From Arenimonas sp. SCN 70-307 (GTDB taxonomy: Bacteria; Pseudomonadota; Gammaproteobacteria; Xanthomonadales; Xanthomonadaceae), in NCBI RefSeq assembly GCF_001724815.1, contig NZ_MEDO01000014.1, positions 62,001 to 126,000 on the forward strand: a DNA stretch of 64,000 nt, given 5' to 3'. This document shows positions 53,692 through 64,000 of the stretch, one piece after another. Each line of letters begins with the position of its first letter. Position 1 is the stretch's first letter. The notes under the pieces are model-generated. The model was not told the origin of the DNA and searched no databases. It saw only the letters and a program-made list of their open reading frames with translations. The position numbers were made by a program, and so were the translations under genes.

Positions 53692-54939
53692 TCAGCCGGC
53701 CGCCATCACCGCCGCCACGGTGTGGAAGGAACCGAACACCAGCACGCGCCCGCCGGGGCCGGCGGCAAGGGTGGCGGCGGCCAACGCCTCGGCCAGGCTG
53801 CGGTGCGGGTGCAGGATTTCGGCCGGCAGGTGCTCGGCCAGGCGCCGCGCCAGCTCGTCCACCGCCAGGCCGCGCGGGCCGGCGTCGGTGATCGGGCCCA
53901 GGTGCCAGGCGCGCAGCCAGGGCGCCAGCGGCGCGCAGATGCCGCCCAGGTCCTTGTCGCCCAGGGCGCTGAACACCGCCACGGTGGGCTTGGGATGGAG
54001 CTCGAGCCAGCGCGCCAGCTGGCGGGCCCCCTGCGGGTTGTGGGCCACGTCGAGCACGCGTTCGGGCGTGCCGGGAAGCACCTGCAGGCGGCCGGGCGCG
54101 CGCGCGCCGGCGACGCCGGCGCGGATCGCATCGTCAGGCACCGGCAGGTCGAGCGCGCGCAGGGCGGCGATGGCGGCGGCGGCGTTCTCGCGCTGGGCCG
54201 GGGCCGGCATGGCCGGGTCGGGCAGCTCGATGGCGTAGCCGGGCTCGCGCCAGCGCCAGCCGGCCTCGAGCGGGTCGATCAGGTAATCGGAATGGCCGCG
54301 GATGGCGAAGGCGCCGATCGCGTAGGCGCGCCGCAGCACCGACGAGGGCGGGTCCTTTTCGCCCAGCACGCAGGGCTTGCCGGCGCGCAGGATGCCGGCC
54401 TTCTCGGCGCCGATGCTCTCGCGGTCGGGGCCCAGGTAGTCCTGGTGGTCGAGATCGACCGTGGTGATCACCGCGCAGTCGGGGTCGACGATATTGGTGG
54501 CATCGAGGCGGCCGCCGAGGCCGACCTCGAGGATGGCCAGGTCCAGGCCCGCCTGTTCGAACAGCAGCAGCGCGGCGAGCGTGCCGTACTCGAAGAAGGT
54601 CAGCGGCGTGTCGCCGCGCGCGGCCTCGATGCGCTCGAAGGCCTGCACCAGCGCCGCGTCGTCCACCGGCTTGCCGTCGATGCGCACGCGCTCGTTGTAT
54701 CGCAGCAGGTGCGGCGAGGTGTAGGCGCCGGTGCGCAGGCCCGCCGCGCGGGCGATGGCCTCCAGGAAGGCCACGGTCGAGCCCTTGCCGTTGGTGCCGC
54801 CGACGGTGACGACCCGGCGCCCGGGCTTGCCGATGCCCAGCCGCCGGGCGACCGCGCCCACGCGCTCGAGCCCCATGTCGATCGACCGGGGATGGACCTG
54901 CTGCTGGTATTCCAGCCACTGCTCGAGGGTGCGCGCCAT
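53692..54939 (-). CDS. folC: Bifunctional dihydrofolate/folylpolyglutamate synthase
   Basis: A 415-residue Mur-ligase-type enzyme. The P-loop is VTVGGTNGKGSTVAFLEAIARAAG (~46), with TGAYTSPHLLRYNERVRIDG, FFEYGTLAALLLFEQAGLDLAILEVGLGGRLDATNIVDPDCAVITTVDLDHQDYLG and VLDVAHNPQGARQLARWLE. Adds Glu to dihydropteroate and folates. Leads the purF operon. Start MARTLEQWLEYQQQVHPRSIDMGLER matches FolC proteins. Confidence 0.98.
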   Translation of the reverse strand: MARTLEQWLEYQQQVHPRSIDMGLERVGAVARRLGIGKPGRRVVTVGGTNGKGSTVAFLEAIARAAGLRTGAYTSPHLLRYNERVRIDGKPVDDAALVQAFERIEAARGDTPLTFFEYGTLAALLLFEQAGLDLAILEVGLGGRLDATNIVDPDCAVITTVDLDHQDYLGPDRESIGAEKAGILRAGKPCVLGEKDPPSSVLRRAYAIGAFAIRGHSDYLIDPLEAGWRWREPGYAIELPDPAMPAPAQRENAAAAIAALRALDLPVPDDAIRAGVAGARAPGRLQVLPGTPERVLDVAHNPQGARQLARWLELHPKPTVAVFSALGDKDLGGICAPLAPWLRAWHLGPITDAGPRGLAVDELARRLAEHLPAEILHPHRSLAEALAAATLAAGPGGRVLVFGSFHTVAAVMAAG

Positions 54940-55018
54940 GGCGGCATTATCCGCCGCCGCCGCCCCGTCGCACAGTCGCGGTTTGGCCCCGGCATGCGAA
55001 CTGGCCTACCCTCCTGCC

Positions 55019-57687
<2,669 letters not shown>

Positions 57688-57691
<4 letters not shown>

Positions 57692-58335
57692 AGCGCCCGG
57701 TGCACCGCCTCGCCGAACAGCGGGGTGTGGTGCTGGCAGTCGTTGAGGCGCACCACTTCCAGCGCGTCCACGCTGGCACCCTCGAGCAGGTTGAGCGTGG
57801 TGGGTGCCTGGCGGAACGACCACAGCCGTGCCAGCGGCAGGCCCAGGATGCGGCACAGCAGCACGCGGTTGACCGCGTCGTGCGCCACCACCAGCAGCGT
57901 GTCGGCCTCGCCCAGGCCCTCGCAGGCGGCGGCGAAGGCCGGCCAGGCGCGTTCGAGCACCTGCCCCAGCGACTCGCCGCCGCCGGGCATCTGCACCGTG
58001 GCCGGTGATTCGCGCCAGGCGCGCAGGCGCTCGGGGTCGCGGGCGCGGATTTCCGAGGCCAGCAGGCCCTCCCAGTCGCCATGCGCGATTTCCGCCAGGC
58101 CCGGATCGAGCGTGAGCAGGCCGGCGCGCGACTCGCCGAGCGCGAGCTCGGCGGTGCGGCGCGCCCGCGACAGCGGCGAGGCCACCGCGCGGCTGATGGG
58201 CAGTTCGCGCAGGCGCTCGCCCAGCGCGCGCGCCTGGCCTTCGCCGGTTTCCGAGAGCGCGATGTCGCGCTGGCCCTGGTAGCGGCCTTCGGCGTTCCAC
58301 GGCGTCTCGCCGTGGCGGGCTAGCAGGATGCGCAT
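57688..58335 (-). CDS. Histidine phosphatase (phosphoglycerate-mutase-like)
   Basis: A 215-residue enzyme: LLARHGETPWNAEGRYQGQRDIALSETGEGQA includes the RHG catalytic His, Arg and the second Arg later in SPLSRARRTAEL, and the Glu and His in DWEGL and VVAHDAVNRVLL. These match cobC/GpmB-type phosphatases. Substrate not known; a role in serine metabolism is only hinted by linkage to serA, whose stop overlaps its start by one nucleotide (TGATG). Confidence 0.94.
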
Positions 58336-59897
58336 CAGAGCTGCTCCATCGAGAGGATGCCGGGGATGCCGCGCAGCGACTGCAGCTGCGCCGGCGCCAC
58401 TTCGCGGTCGACCGTGATCGCCGCCACCGCGCCGCCGTCGCCGGTGGCGCCGAGCGAGAAGTTGACGATGTTCACGCCGGCCGCGCCCAGGTGCGAACCG
58501 ACCAGGCCGATGACGCCGGGCTTGTCCTCGTTGCGCATCAGCAGGATGTGCGCCTGCGGGTCGAAGTCGAGCTCGACGCCGTCCAGGCGCACCACGCGCG
58601 GACCGCGGTGCAGCGTGGCCTCGAGTTCGCGCACCTGGCCGGCGCCCTCGACGCGGATGCGCAGCAGGCGGTCGAAGCCGTCGCCGTCGCCGCCCAGGGT
58701 TTCGGCCACCTCGAGCCCGCGGGCGGCGGCCTCGTGCAGCGCGTTCACCGGCGTCACCCGGCCCGAGGCCGGGCCCAGCAGCGCGGCGACGAGCAGGCGC
58801 GTCAGCGGGCGGGTGTCCAGGCCCTCGGTGCGGCCGGCATAGGTGACGTGCAGCTTCACCGGCGCTGGCACCAGGCGCGCGGCCAGGCGGCCGAGCGCGG
58901 TCATCAGCGGCATCCACGGGCCCACTTCGCGCGCGGTCTCGGGCGTGAGCGGCGGCAGGTTGACGCAGCCGGCCACCGCGCCGGTGGCCACGAAGTCGAT
59001 GATCTGGCGAGCGAGGATGGTGCTCACCGCCTGCTGCGCCTCGCCGGTGCTGGCGCCCAGGTGCGGCGTGAGCACCAGGCGCGGATGGCCGCGCAGCGGC
59101 GACTCCTTGGGCAGTGGCTCGGTGGCGAAGGTGTCGAGCGCGGCGCCGGCCAGGTGGCCTTCGTCGAGCAGCTGCAGCAGCGCGGCCTCGTCGACCAGGC
59201 CGCCGCGGGCGGCGTTGATCAGGAAGGCGCCCTGCTTCATGCCGCGCAGGCGGGTTTCATCGAGGAGGTTGGTGGTGTCCTTGGTGCGCGGGATGTGCAG
59301 CGTGACGACATCCGCCCAGGCCAGCAGCTGCTCGAGCGCCATCAGCGGCACGCTGCCCTTGCCGGCGGCGGCGGCGGGCAGGAAGGGATCGTGCGCGGCC
59401 ACTTCCATGCCGATGCCCTGGGCCTTGCGCGCCACGGTGGCGCCGATGCGGCCCAGGCCGATCACGCCCAGTTTCTTGCCTTCGAGCTCGAAACCGGTGA
59501 GCCCGGCCTTGGGCCATTCACCGGCCTTCATGCCGGCGTCGGCGCGCGGTACGTGCCGGGCCAGCGCGAACAGCAGGGAGATGGCGTGTTCGGCGGCGGC
59601 GAGCGTGTTGCCGTCGGGCGCGTTCATCACCGCGATGCCGCGCGCGGTGGCGGCCTCGACGTCGATGGTGTCCACGCCGGCGCCGGCGCGGCCGATCACG
59701 CGCAGCTTGTCGGCCGCCGCCAGGGCCTCGGCCGGGACCTGGGTGGCCGAACGCACCAGCACGGCATCGAAGCCGGCCAGCCGCTGCGCCAGGACGGCGG
59801 GGTCCTTCACCGGCTCGCTCGTTTCCACCGCCCATCCCGCTTCGCGGAACAGGGCCAGTCCATCCTCATGGATGCCATCACAGGCCAACACGCGCAT
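58335..59897 (-). CDS. serA: D-3-phosphoglycerate dehydrogenase, long form
   Basis: A 520-residue enzyme of serine synthesis: 3-phosphoglycerate + NAD+ to 3-phosphohydroxypyruvate. NAD motif is LGVIGLGRIGATVARKAQGIGMEVAAHDPF. Substrate-site SATQVPAEALA, GRAGAGVDTIDVEAA, INAARGGLVDEAALL, LTPHLGASTGEAQQAV. The C-terminus has the intervening ASB domain and an ACT domain (LLMRNEDKPGVIGLVGSHLGAAGVNI). The ATG at 59897 is preceded by AAGGAG at 7 nt; GTG at 59903 is not favoured. Serine feedback via the ACT domain is likely. Confidence 0.97.
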   Translation of the reverse strand: MRVLACDGIHEDGLALFREAGWAVETSEPVKDPAVLAQRLAGFDAVLVRSATQVPAEALAAADKLRVIGRAGAGVDTIDVEAATARGIAVMNAPDGNTLAAAEHAISLLFALARHVPRADAGMKAGEWPKAGLTGFELEGKKLGVIGLGRIGATVARKAQGIGMEVAAHDPFLPAAAAGKGSVPLMALEQLLAWADVVTLHIPRTKDTTNLLDETRLRGMKQGAFLINAARGGLVDEAALLQLLDEGHLAGAALDTFATEPLPKESPLRGHPRLVLTPHLGASTGEAQQAVSTILARQIIDFVATGAVAGCVNLPPLTPETAREVGPWMPLMTALGRLAARLVPAPVKLHVTYAGRTEGLDTRPLTRLLVAALLGPASGRVTPVNALHEAAARGLEVAETLGGDGDGFDRLLRIRVEGAGQVRELEATLHRGPRVVRLDGVELDFDPQAHILLMRNEDKPGVIGLVGSHLGAAGVNIVNFSLGATGDGGAVAAITVDREVAPAQLQSLRGIPGILSMEQL

Positions 59898-60323
59898 CGC
59901 CACTCTCCTTCTACTCGACGGGGAGGGCCGGCCAGCCGCCCGGGCGGGCGGCCACGCCAGCCCCGGGTTCAGGCCCCGGACACGCCAACGGCCGCCGAAG
60001 CGGCGCGCTTGTACCCAAGGAGACCGACCGTCTGCCGCTGCGCCGGAACGCGGGCAAGGAAGCTCGCCGCCAACGGGCGCACGAACCGCGCGATTGCGCT
60101 GTGACCTTCAGAAAACCGATGCGGGACGACGCCACCGGCGTGACTGCGGGTCTGGAGACGGGGCTGCATGAGCATGGGAGTCCAGAGTCCTACGCCCCCA
60201 CGATACCGCGCGCCCGGAGCAAAGCCCAGCCCTTCACGCCCGGATTCCATGACCAATGGCCTACTCCCCCCCGCCCCAAAAGCCCTAGGCTCCGTGCTTC
60301 GCTTCCCGTCCCGAGACCCGCCC
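59898..60323. other. 426-bp divergent intergenic region (serA/M13 peptidase)
   Basis: No gene recognised. The serA ribosome site lies at the left end. On the serA side, a GGCC-GCCCG/CGGGC-GGC hairpin (about 59929-59956) lies close to the ribosome site, and CCCCGGGTTCAGGCCCCGG lies beyond it. A 68-codon open frame on the minus strand (to about 59969) has no homologue I recognise. No promoter is convincing by eye for either gene. Confidence 0.6.
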
Positions 60324-62420
60324 ATGACCTTCCGCGCCAAGCCCCTTGCCCTCGCCCTTTCGATTTCCTTCGCGCTGGCCGCCTGCCAGCCGGCCGCAGA
60401 CCAGGCCGCCACCGCGCCGGAAGCGCCGAAGCTGCAGGTTGATCTGTCGCAGGTCGCGCAGCAGCCGATCGCCTTCAACGCCGCCGACCTCGACACCTCG
60501 ATCGAGGCCTGCCAGGACTTCAACGGCTTCGTGAACTCCAAGTGGCTCGCCGCCAACCCGGTGCCGGGCGACCGCACGACCTGGGGCGCCTTCCCGGCGC
60601 TGGGCGAGCGCTCGCTGCAGGTGCAGCACGAGATCGCCAAGGCCGCCGCCGCCGGCAGCTGGCCGGCGGGCTCGATGGAGCAGAAGGTGGGCGACTTCTT
60701 CGCCTCGGGCATGGACGAAGCCGCGATCGAGGCCGCCGGCCTGTCGCCGATCCAGGCCGAGCTCGACGCCATCGCCGCGCTCACCGCCACCAGCGACATC
60801 CCGGGCTTCATCGGCGATGCCTACGCCAGCGGCCAGGGCATGCTCTTCAGCTTCTTCGCGATGGCCGACTACAACGACTCGACCACCAACATCGCCTACG
60901 CCGGCCAGGGCGGCCTGTCGCTGCCCGAGCGCGCCTATTACCTGGAAGACCGCGAGGACTACAAGCAGGCCCGCGCCGCCTTCCTCGACCACGTGACCAA
61001 GCTGCTGGTGCTGGCCGGCACCGACGAGGAAACCGCCAAGGCCCAGGCCCAGGTCGTGCTCGACTTCGAAACCCGCCTGGCCAAGGCCTCGCTCGGCCGC
61101 CTCGAGCTGCGCGACCCGGCCACCCGCTACAACCCGGTGACCCTGGCCGACGCCGACGCGATGACGCCGAACTTCAACTGGACGGCCTTCTTCGCCGACC
61201 TGGGCGTGGCCGCGCCGGAGAAGTTCTCGCTGGCCAACCCGAACTTCTTCAAGGAGTTCGACGCCATGCTCGCCGACGTGCCGCTCGAACAGTGGCAGAC
61301 CTGGCTGCGCTTCCGCGCCATCGACGGCGCCGCGCCCTACCTGAGCAAGGCCTTCGTCGAGCGCAACTTCGAGTTCTACGCCAAGACCCTGCGCGGCCAG
61401 CAGCAGCAGCAGGAGCGCTGGAAGCAGGTGCTGGGCGCGCTCAACGGCTCGATGGGCGAAGGTTTCGGCCAGCTGTACGTGGCCCAGGCCTTCCCGCCGG
61501 AGTCGAAGGCGAAGATGGAGGAGCTGGTGGCCAACCTGATGGCCGCGCTCAAGGTCCGGCTCGAGAACCTCGAGTGGATGAGCGAGGAAACCAAGGCCAA
61601 GGCGATCGAGAAGTGGTCGTCGTTCACGCCCAAGATCGGCTACCCGGACGTGTGGCGCGACTGGAGCGGCCTGGAGGTCAAGCGCGACAGCTACGCCGGC
61701 AACCTGATGGCGGCTGCGGCCTTCAACTACCGCTACATGCTCGACAAGATCGGCAAGCCGGTGGACCGCAACGAGTGGGGCATGAGCCCGCAGACGGTGA
61801 ACGCCTACTACCGCGCCACCGCCAACGAGATCGTGTTCCCGGCCGCCATCCTGCAGCCGCCGTTCTTCGACGTGAACGCCGACGACGCGCTCAACTACGG
61901 CGGCATCGGCGCGGTGATCGGCCACGAGATGCTGCACGGCTTCGACGACCAGGGCAGCAAGTTCGACGCGGCCGGCAACATGGCCAACTGGTGGACCGAC
62001 GAAGACCGCGCCAAGTTCGAGGCCGCCGCCACGAAGCTGGCCGACCAGTACAGCGGCTACGAGGCGCTGCCGGGCCTGTTCGTGAACGGCCGCCTGGGCC
62101 TGGGCGAGAACATCGCCGACCTCGGCGGCACCACGGTTGCCTACGACGCGCTCAAGCGCGCCCAGGGCGAGGGCTACACCGACCCGATGATCGACGGCTT
62201 CAGCCAGGACCAGCGCTTCTACATGAACTGGGCCACGGTCTGGCGCATCGCCTTCACCGAAGCCCAGCTCAAGCAGCAGCTGACGGTCGGCCCGCACTCG
62301 CCGGGCATGTTCCGCGCGATCGGCGCGCCCTCGAACCAGCCGGCCTTCGCCGCCGCCTTCGGCTGCAAGGAAGGCGACAAGATGGTGCGCTCGGGCGACG
62401 ACCGCGTCGTCATCTGGTGA
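60324..62420 (+). CDS. M13-family zinc metallopeptidase, lipoprotein
   Basis: A 698-residue neprilysin-like peptidase. The signal ALSISFALAAC has a lipobox. It starts with ACQDFNGFVNSKWLAANPVP and has the zinc site VIGHEMLHGFDDQGSKFDAAG (~534) and third ligand in LGENIADLGG (~595). The C-terminal substrate-related segment NMNWATVW-type (YMNWATVWRI) and PHSPGMFRAIG are also present. It is presumed to cleave peptides in the periplasm. A paralogue follows after a hairpin. Expected length 690-700. Confidence 0.96.
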   Translation: MTFRAKPLALALSISFALAACQPAADQAATAPEAPKLQVDLSQVAQQPIAFNAADLDTSIEACQDFNGFVNSKWLAANPVPGDRTTWGAFPALGERSLQVQHEIAKAAAAGSWPAGSMEQKVGDFFASGMDEAAIEAAGLSPIQAELDAIAALTATSDIPGFIGDAYASGQGMLFSFFAMADYNDSTTNIAYAGQGGLSLPERAYYLEDREDYKQARAAFLDHVTKLLVLAGTDEETAKAQAQVVLDFETRLAKASLGRLELRDPATRYNPVTLADADAMTPNFNWTAFFADLGVAAPEKFSLANPNFFKEFDAMLADVPLEQWQTWLRFRAIDGAAPYLSKAFVERNFEFYAKTLRGQQQQQERWKQVLGALNGSMGEGFGQLYVAQAFPPESKAKMEELVANLMAALKVRLENLEWMSEETKAKAIEKWSSFTPKIGYPDVWRDWSGLEVKRDSYAGNLMAAAAFNYRYMLDKIGKPVDRNEWGMSPQTVNAYYRATANEIVFPAAILQPPFFDVNADDALNYGGIGAVIGHEMLHGFDDQGSKFDAAGNMANWWTDEDRAKFEAAATKLADQYSGYEALPGLFVNGRLGLGENIADLGGTTVAYDALKRAQGEGYTDPMIDGFSQDQRFYMNWATVWRIAFTEAQLKQQLTVGPHSPGMFRAIGAPSNQPAFAAAFGCKEGDKMVRSGDDRVVIW

Positions 62421-62430
62421 CCTGACCCAG

Positions 62431-62480
62431 GGGGTCGGAGGTGGTTTTGCACGGCAAAACCACCTCCGACCCCTACCTTT
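62431..62480 (+). repeat. Perfect 20-bp inverted repeat with T-run between M13 genes
   Basis: GGGGTCGGAGGTGGTTTTGC (62431-62450) and its exact complement (62454-62473) with a 3-nt loop ACG, then TACCTTTTT. Acts potentially as terminator of the first M13 gene. Its GGGGTC-GAG head resembles the element at 41461-41513 and suggests a mobile extragenic palindrome. Confidence 0.85.
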
Positions 62481-62494
62481 TTCCGGAGACCCCC

Positions 62495-64000
62495 ATGCCC
62501 TTCCGCACCCTCAAGCCCCTGACGCTGGCGCTCGCCGTCACCGTCGCCCTCGCCGCCTGCCAGAAGACCGAGGCGCCGGACGACGCCGCGGCGGCACCCG
62601 CCAAGCCGGCCGTGGACCTGGCCAGCCTCAGCATCCCCGCCATCTCGCTGCAGGCCAGCGACCTCGATCCCGGCATCCCGGCCTGCCAGGACTTCGACGG
62701 CTTCGTGAACTCCAAGTGGCTTGCCGCCAACCCGGTGCCGGCCGACCGCACCACCTGGGGCCCGTTCGTCGTGCTTGCCGAGCGCTCGCTGGAAATCCAG
62801 CGCAAGCTGGTCGAGAACCTCGCCGCGCAGACCGATGCCAGCGGCACCGCCAAGCTCATCGGCGACGTCTGGGCCACCGGCATGGACGAAGCCGCGGTGA
62901 ACGCCGCCGGCATCGCACCCATCCAGCCGCTGCTCGACCAGATCGCCGCGCTCGAGAGCCCGCAGCAGATCGCCGACTTCGTCGCCGCCAGCTATGCCAA
63001 GGGCCAGGGCTACCTGTTCGGCTTCGGCCCGCTGGCCGACTTCCAGGACTCGAGCACCAACATCGCCTACGCCACCCAGGCCGGCCTGGGCCTGCCCGAC
63101 CGCGACTACTACTTCGACGACAAGCACGCCGAAGTGCGCGCGGCCTATGTGAAGCACATCGCCAACGTGCTGCGACTGGCCGGCGCCGACGAGGCCACCG
63201 CCGCGGCCCAGGCCGGTGAAGTGATGGCCTTCGAGACCCGCCTGGCCAAGGTGTCGGCCTCGAGCGAGCAGCTCTCGCGCGACGTGTCGCTCTACTACAA
63301 CCCGGTGAGCGTGGCCGACGCCGACGCGCTGACGCCGAACTTCAAGTGGTCGGCCTTCTTCGCCGCCCAGGGCATCGAGGCGCCGGCGATGTTCTCGCTG
63401 GCCCAGCCCGACTTCCACAAGGAAGTGAGCGCCATGCTGGCCGACGTGCCGGCCGCCACCTGGCAGGCCTACCTGCGCTTCCAGACCATCGACGGCCTCT
63501 CGCCCTACCTGTCGGACGAGTTCGCGCAGGAGAACTTCGACTTCTACGGCAAGACCCTGCGCGGCCAGGCCGAGATGCAGCCGCGCTGGAAGCGCGTGCT
63601 CAACACCATCAACGGCCAGATGGGCGAGGCCCTGGGCAAGGAATACGTGGACGTCGCCTTCCCGCCCGAGGCCAAGGCGCGCATGCAGGAGCTGGTGGGC
63701 AACCTGTCGGAGGCCCTGAAGACGCGCATCGAGAACCTCGAGTGGATGGGCGCCGAGACCAAGGAGCAGGCGCTGGTGAAGTGGGCCGCGTTCACGCCCA
63801 AGATCGGCTACCCGGACAAGTGGCGCGACTGGAGCGGCCTGCAGACCGGGCGCGACAGCTTCGTGGCCAACCTGATGGCCGCCGGCGAGTTCAACCACCG
63901 GTTCAACCTGTCCAAGATCGGCCAGCCGGTGGACAAGACCGAGTGGGCCATGAGCCCGCAGACGGTGAACGCCTACTACAACCCGCTGGCCAACGAGATC
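62495..64000 (+). CDS. Second M13-family metallopeptidase, lipoprotein (partial, 3' end beyond window)
   Basis: About 502 residues are visible, running off the right edge. The signal TLALAVTVALAAC has a lipobox, and the N-terminal ACQDFDGFVNSKWLAANPVP is nearly identical to that of the preceding gene. Later SKIGYPDKWRDWSGLQ and MSPQTVNAYYNPLANEI match the paralogue, before the zinc site. The zinc motif itself is not in the window. The start at 62495 has CCGGAG 6-7 nt upstream. The genes are tandem duplicates; divergence is moderate, so not a recent duplication. Confidence 0.94.
   Translation, partial: MPFRTLKPLTLALAVTVALAACQKTEAPDDAAAAPAKPAVDLASLSIPAISLQASDLDPGIPACQDFDGFVNSKWLAANPVPADRTTWGPFVVLAERSLEIQRKLVENLAAQTDASGTAKLIGDVWATGMDEAAVNAAGIAPIQPLLDQIAALESPQQIADFVAASYAKGQGYLFGFGPLADFQDSSTNIAYATQAGLGLPDRDYYFDDKHAEVRAAYVKHIANVLRLAGADEATAAAQAGEVMAFETRLAKVSASSEQLSRDVSLYYNPVSVADADALTPNFKWSAFFAAQGIEAPAMFSLAQPDFHKEVSAMLADVPAATWQAYLRFQTIDGLSPYLSDEFAQENFDFYGKTLRGQAEMQPRWKRVLNTINGQMGEALGKEYVDVAFPPEAKARMQELVGNLSEALKTRIENLEWMGAETKEQALVKWAAFTPKIGYPDKWRDWSGLQTGRDSFVANLMAAGEFNHRFNLSKIGQPVDKTEWAMSPQTVNAYYNPLANEI

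Noticed and set aside
59969-60175. Minus-strand ORF of 68 codons in the serA leader
   Set aside because: No homologue recognised, no clear ribosome site, and composition does not stand out; more likely a leader segment.

Overview
The window is about 64 kb of very GC-rich, densely packed chromosomal DNA with roughly 57 protein genes. Gene content points to a gammaproteobacterium, most likely the Xanthomonadaceae/Lysobacterales. The evidence is a folC-dedD-cvpA-purF cluster, a ppi-lpxH pair, a gltX-zur pair, YaeQ, DUF1415, DUF455, bTHX, a PilG-like response regulator and a REP-like GTAGGAG...GAC element. I see no rRNA, tRNA, CRISPR array, prophage, insertion sequence or transposase. It reads as ordinary core and semi-core chromosome. 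Genus assignment is not possible by eye.

Layout. 1-2743 (minus): M16 peptidase (cut by the window edge), EamA exporter, dicarboxylate/amino-acid symporter. 2865-5175: Na+/Ca2+ exchanger, HemJ/CopD-like membrane protein, M48 lipoprotein protease. 5342-12830: DEAD-box RNA helicase, a membrane-anchored unknown, BaiN-like flavoprotein, a secreted VWA protein with four exact-length tandem repeats, acyl-CoA dehydrogenase. 12832-16078 (minus): DUF1415, Old Yellow Enzyme homologue, HAAS-type membrane protein and its PadR regulator. 16256-21641 (plus): a tightly overlapping run of ygiD, BASS symporter, methyltransferase, srkA, cyclophilin, GIY-YIG and DMT exporter. 21638-25392: yaeQ, response regulator, and a c-di-GMP pair (an EAL protein with a dead GGDEF, and an HD-GYP protein lacking the H of HD). 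25454-30363: alpha/beta hydrolase, Tat-exported aldo/keto reductase, Npt-like nucleotide transporter, a structured non-coding segment ending in a strong terminator, yaiI, and a small S4 protein preceded by a mini-ORF and a hairpin.

30367-41459 holds a UbiB-like kinase, a VOC protein and a dispersed histidine-degradation set (hutU, hutF, hutI), interleaved with a LytS/LytTR two-component system, a class-C serine hydrolase and a CoA-transferase. 41527-47570 is a zinc-homeostasis neighbourhood. A MerC-like protein and a ZnuD-like TonB receptor with a His/Asp/Glu-rich loop diverge from a promoter carrying a Zur-box-like palindrome, and zur itself lies 1.3 kb beyond the receptor gene, in line with gltX and an exported aspartoacylase-like protein. 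47698-58335 contains ppi-lpxH, a lipoprotein, DUF455, the purF-cvpA-dedD-folC operon and a P-type ATPase. 57688-59897 carries a histidine phosphatase and serA. The window ends in two tandem M13 lipoprotein peptidases separated by a perfect 20-bp inverted repeat.

The most promising under-described elements are: (1) the multi-hairpin non-coding segment at about 29277-29588; (2) the 11-codon mini-ORF, 19-bp inverted repeat and S4-protein arrangement at 30082-30153; (3) the 4 x 95-residue repeats of the VWA protein; and (4) the shared MerC/TonB-receptor promoter with duplicated Zur-like half-sites. All assignments are from reading the sequence and recalled family knowledge; no search was run.
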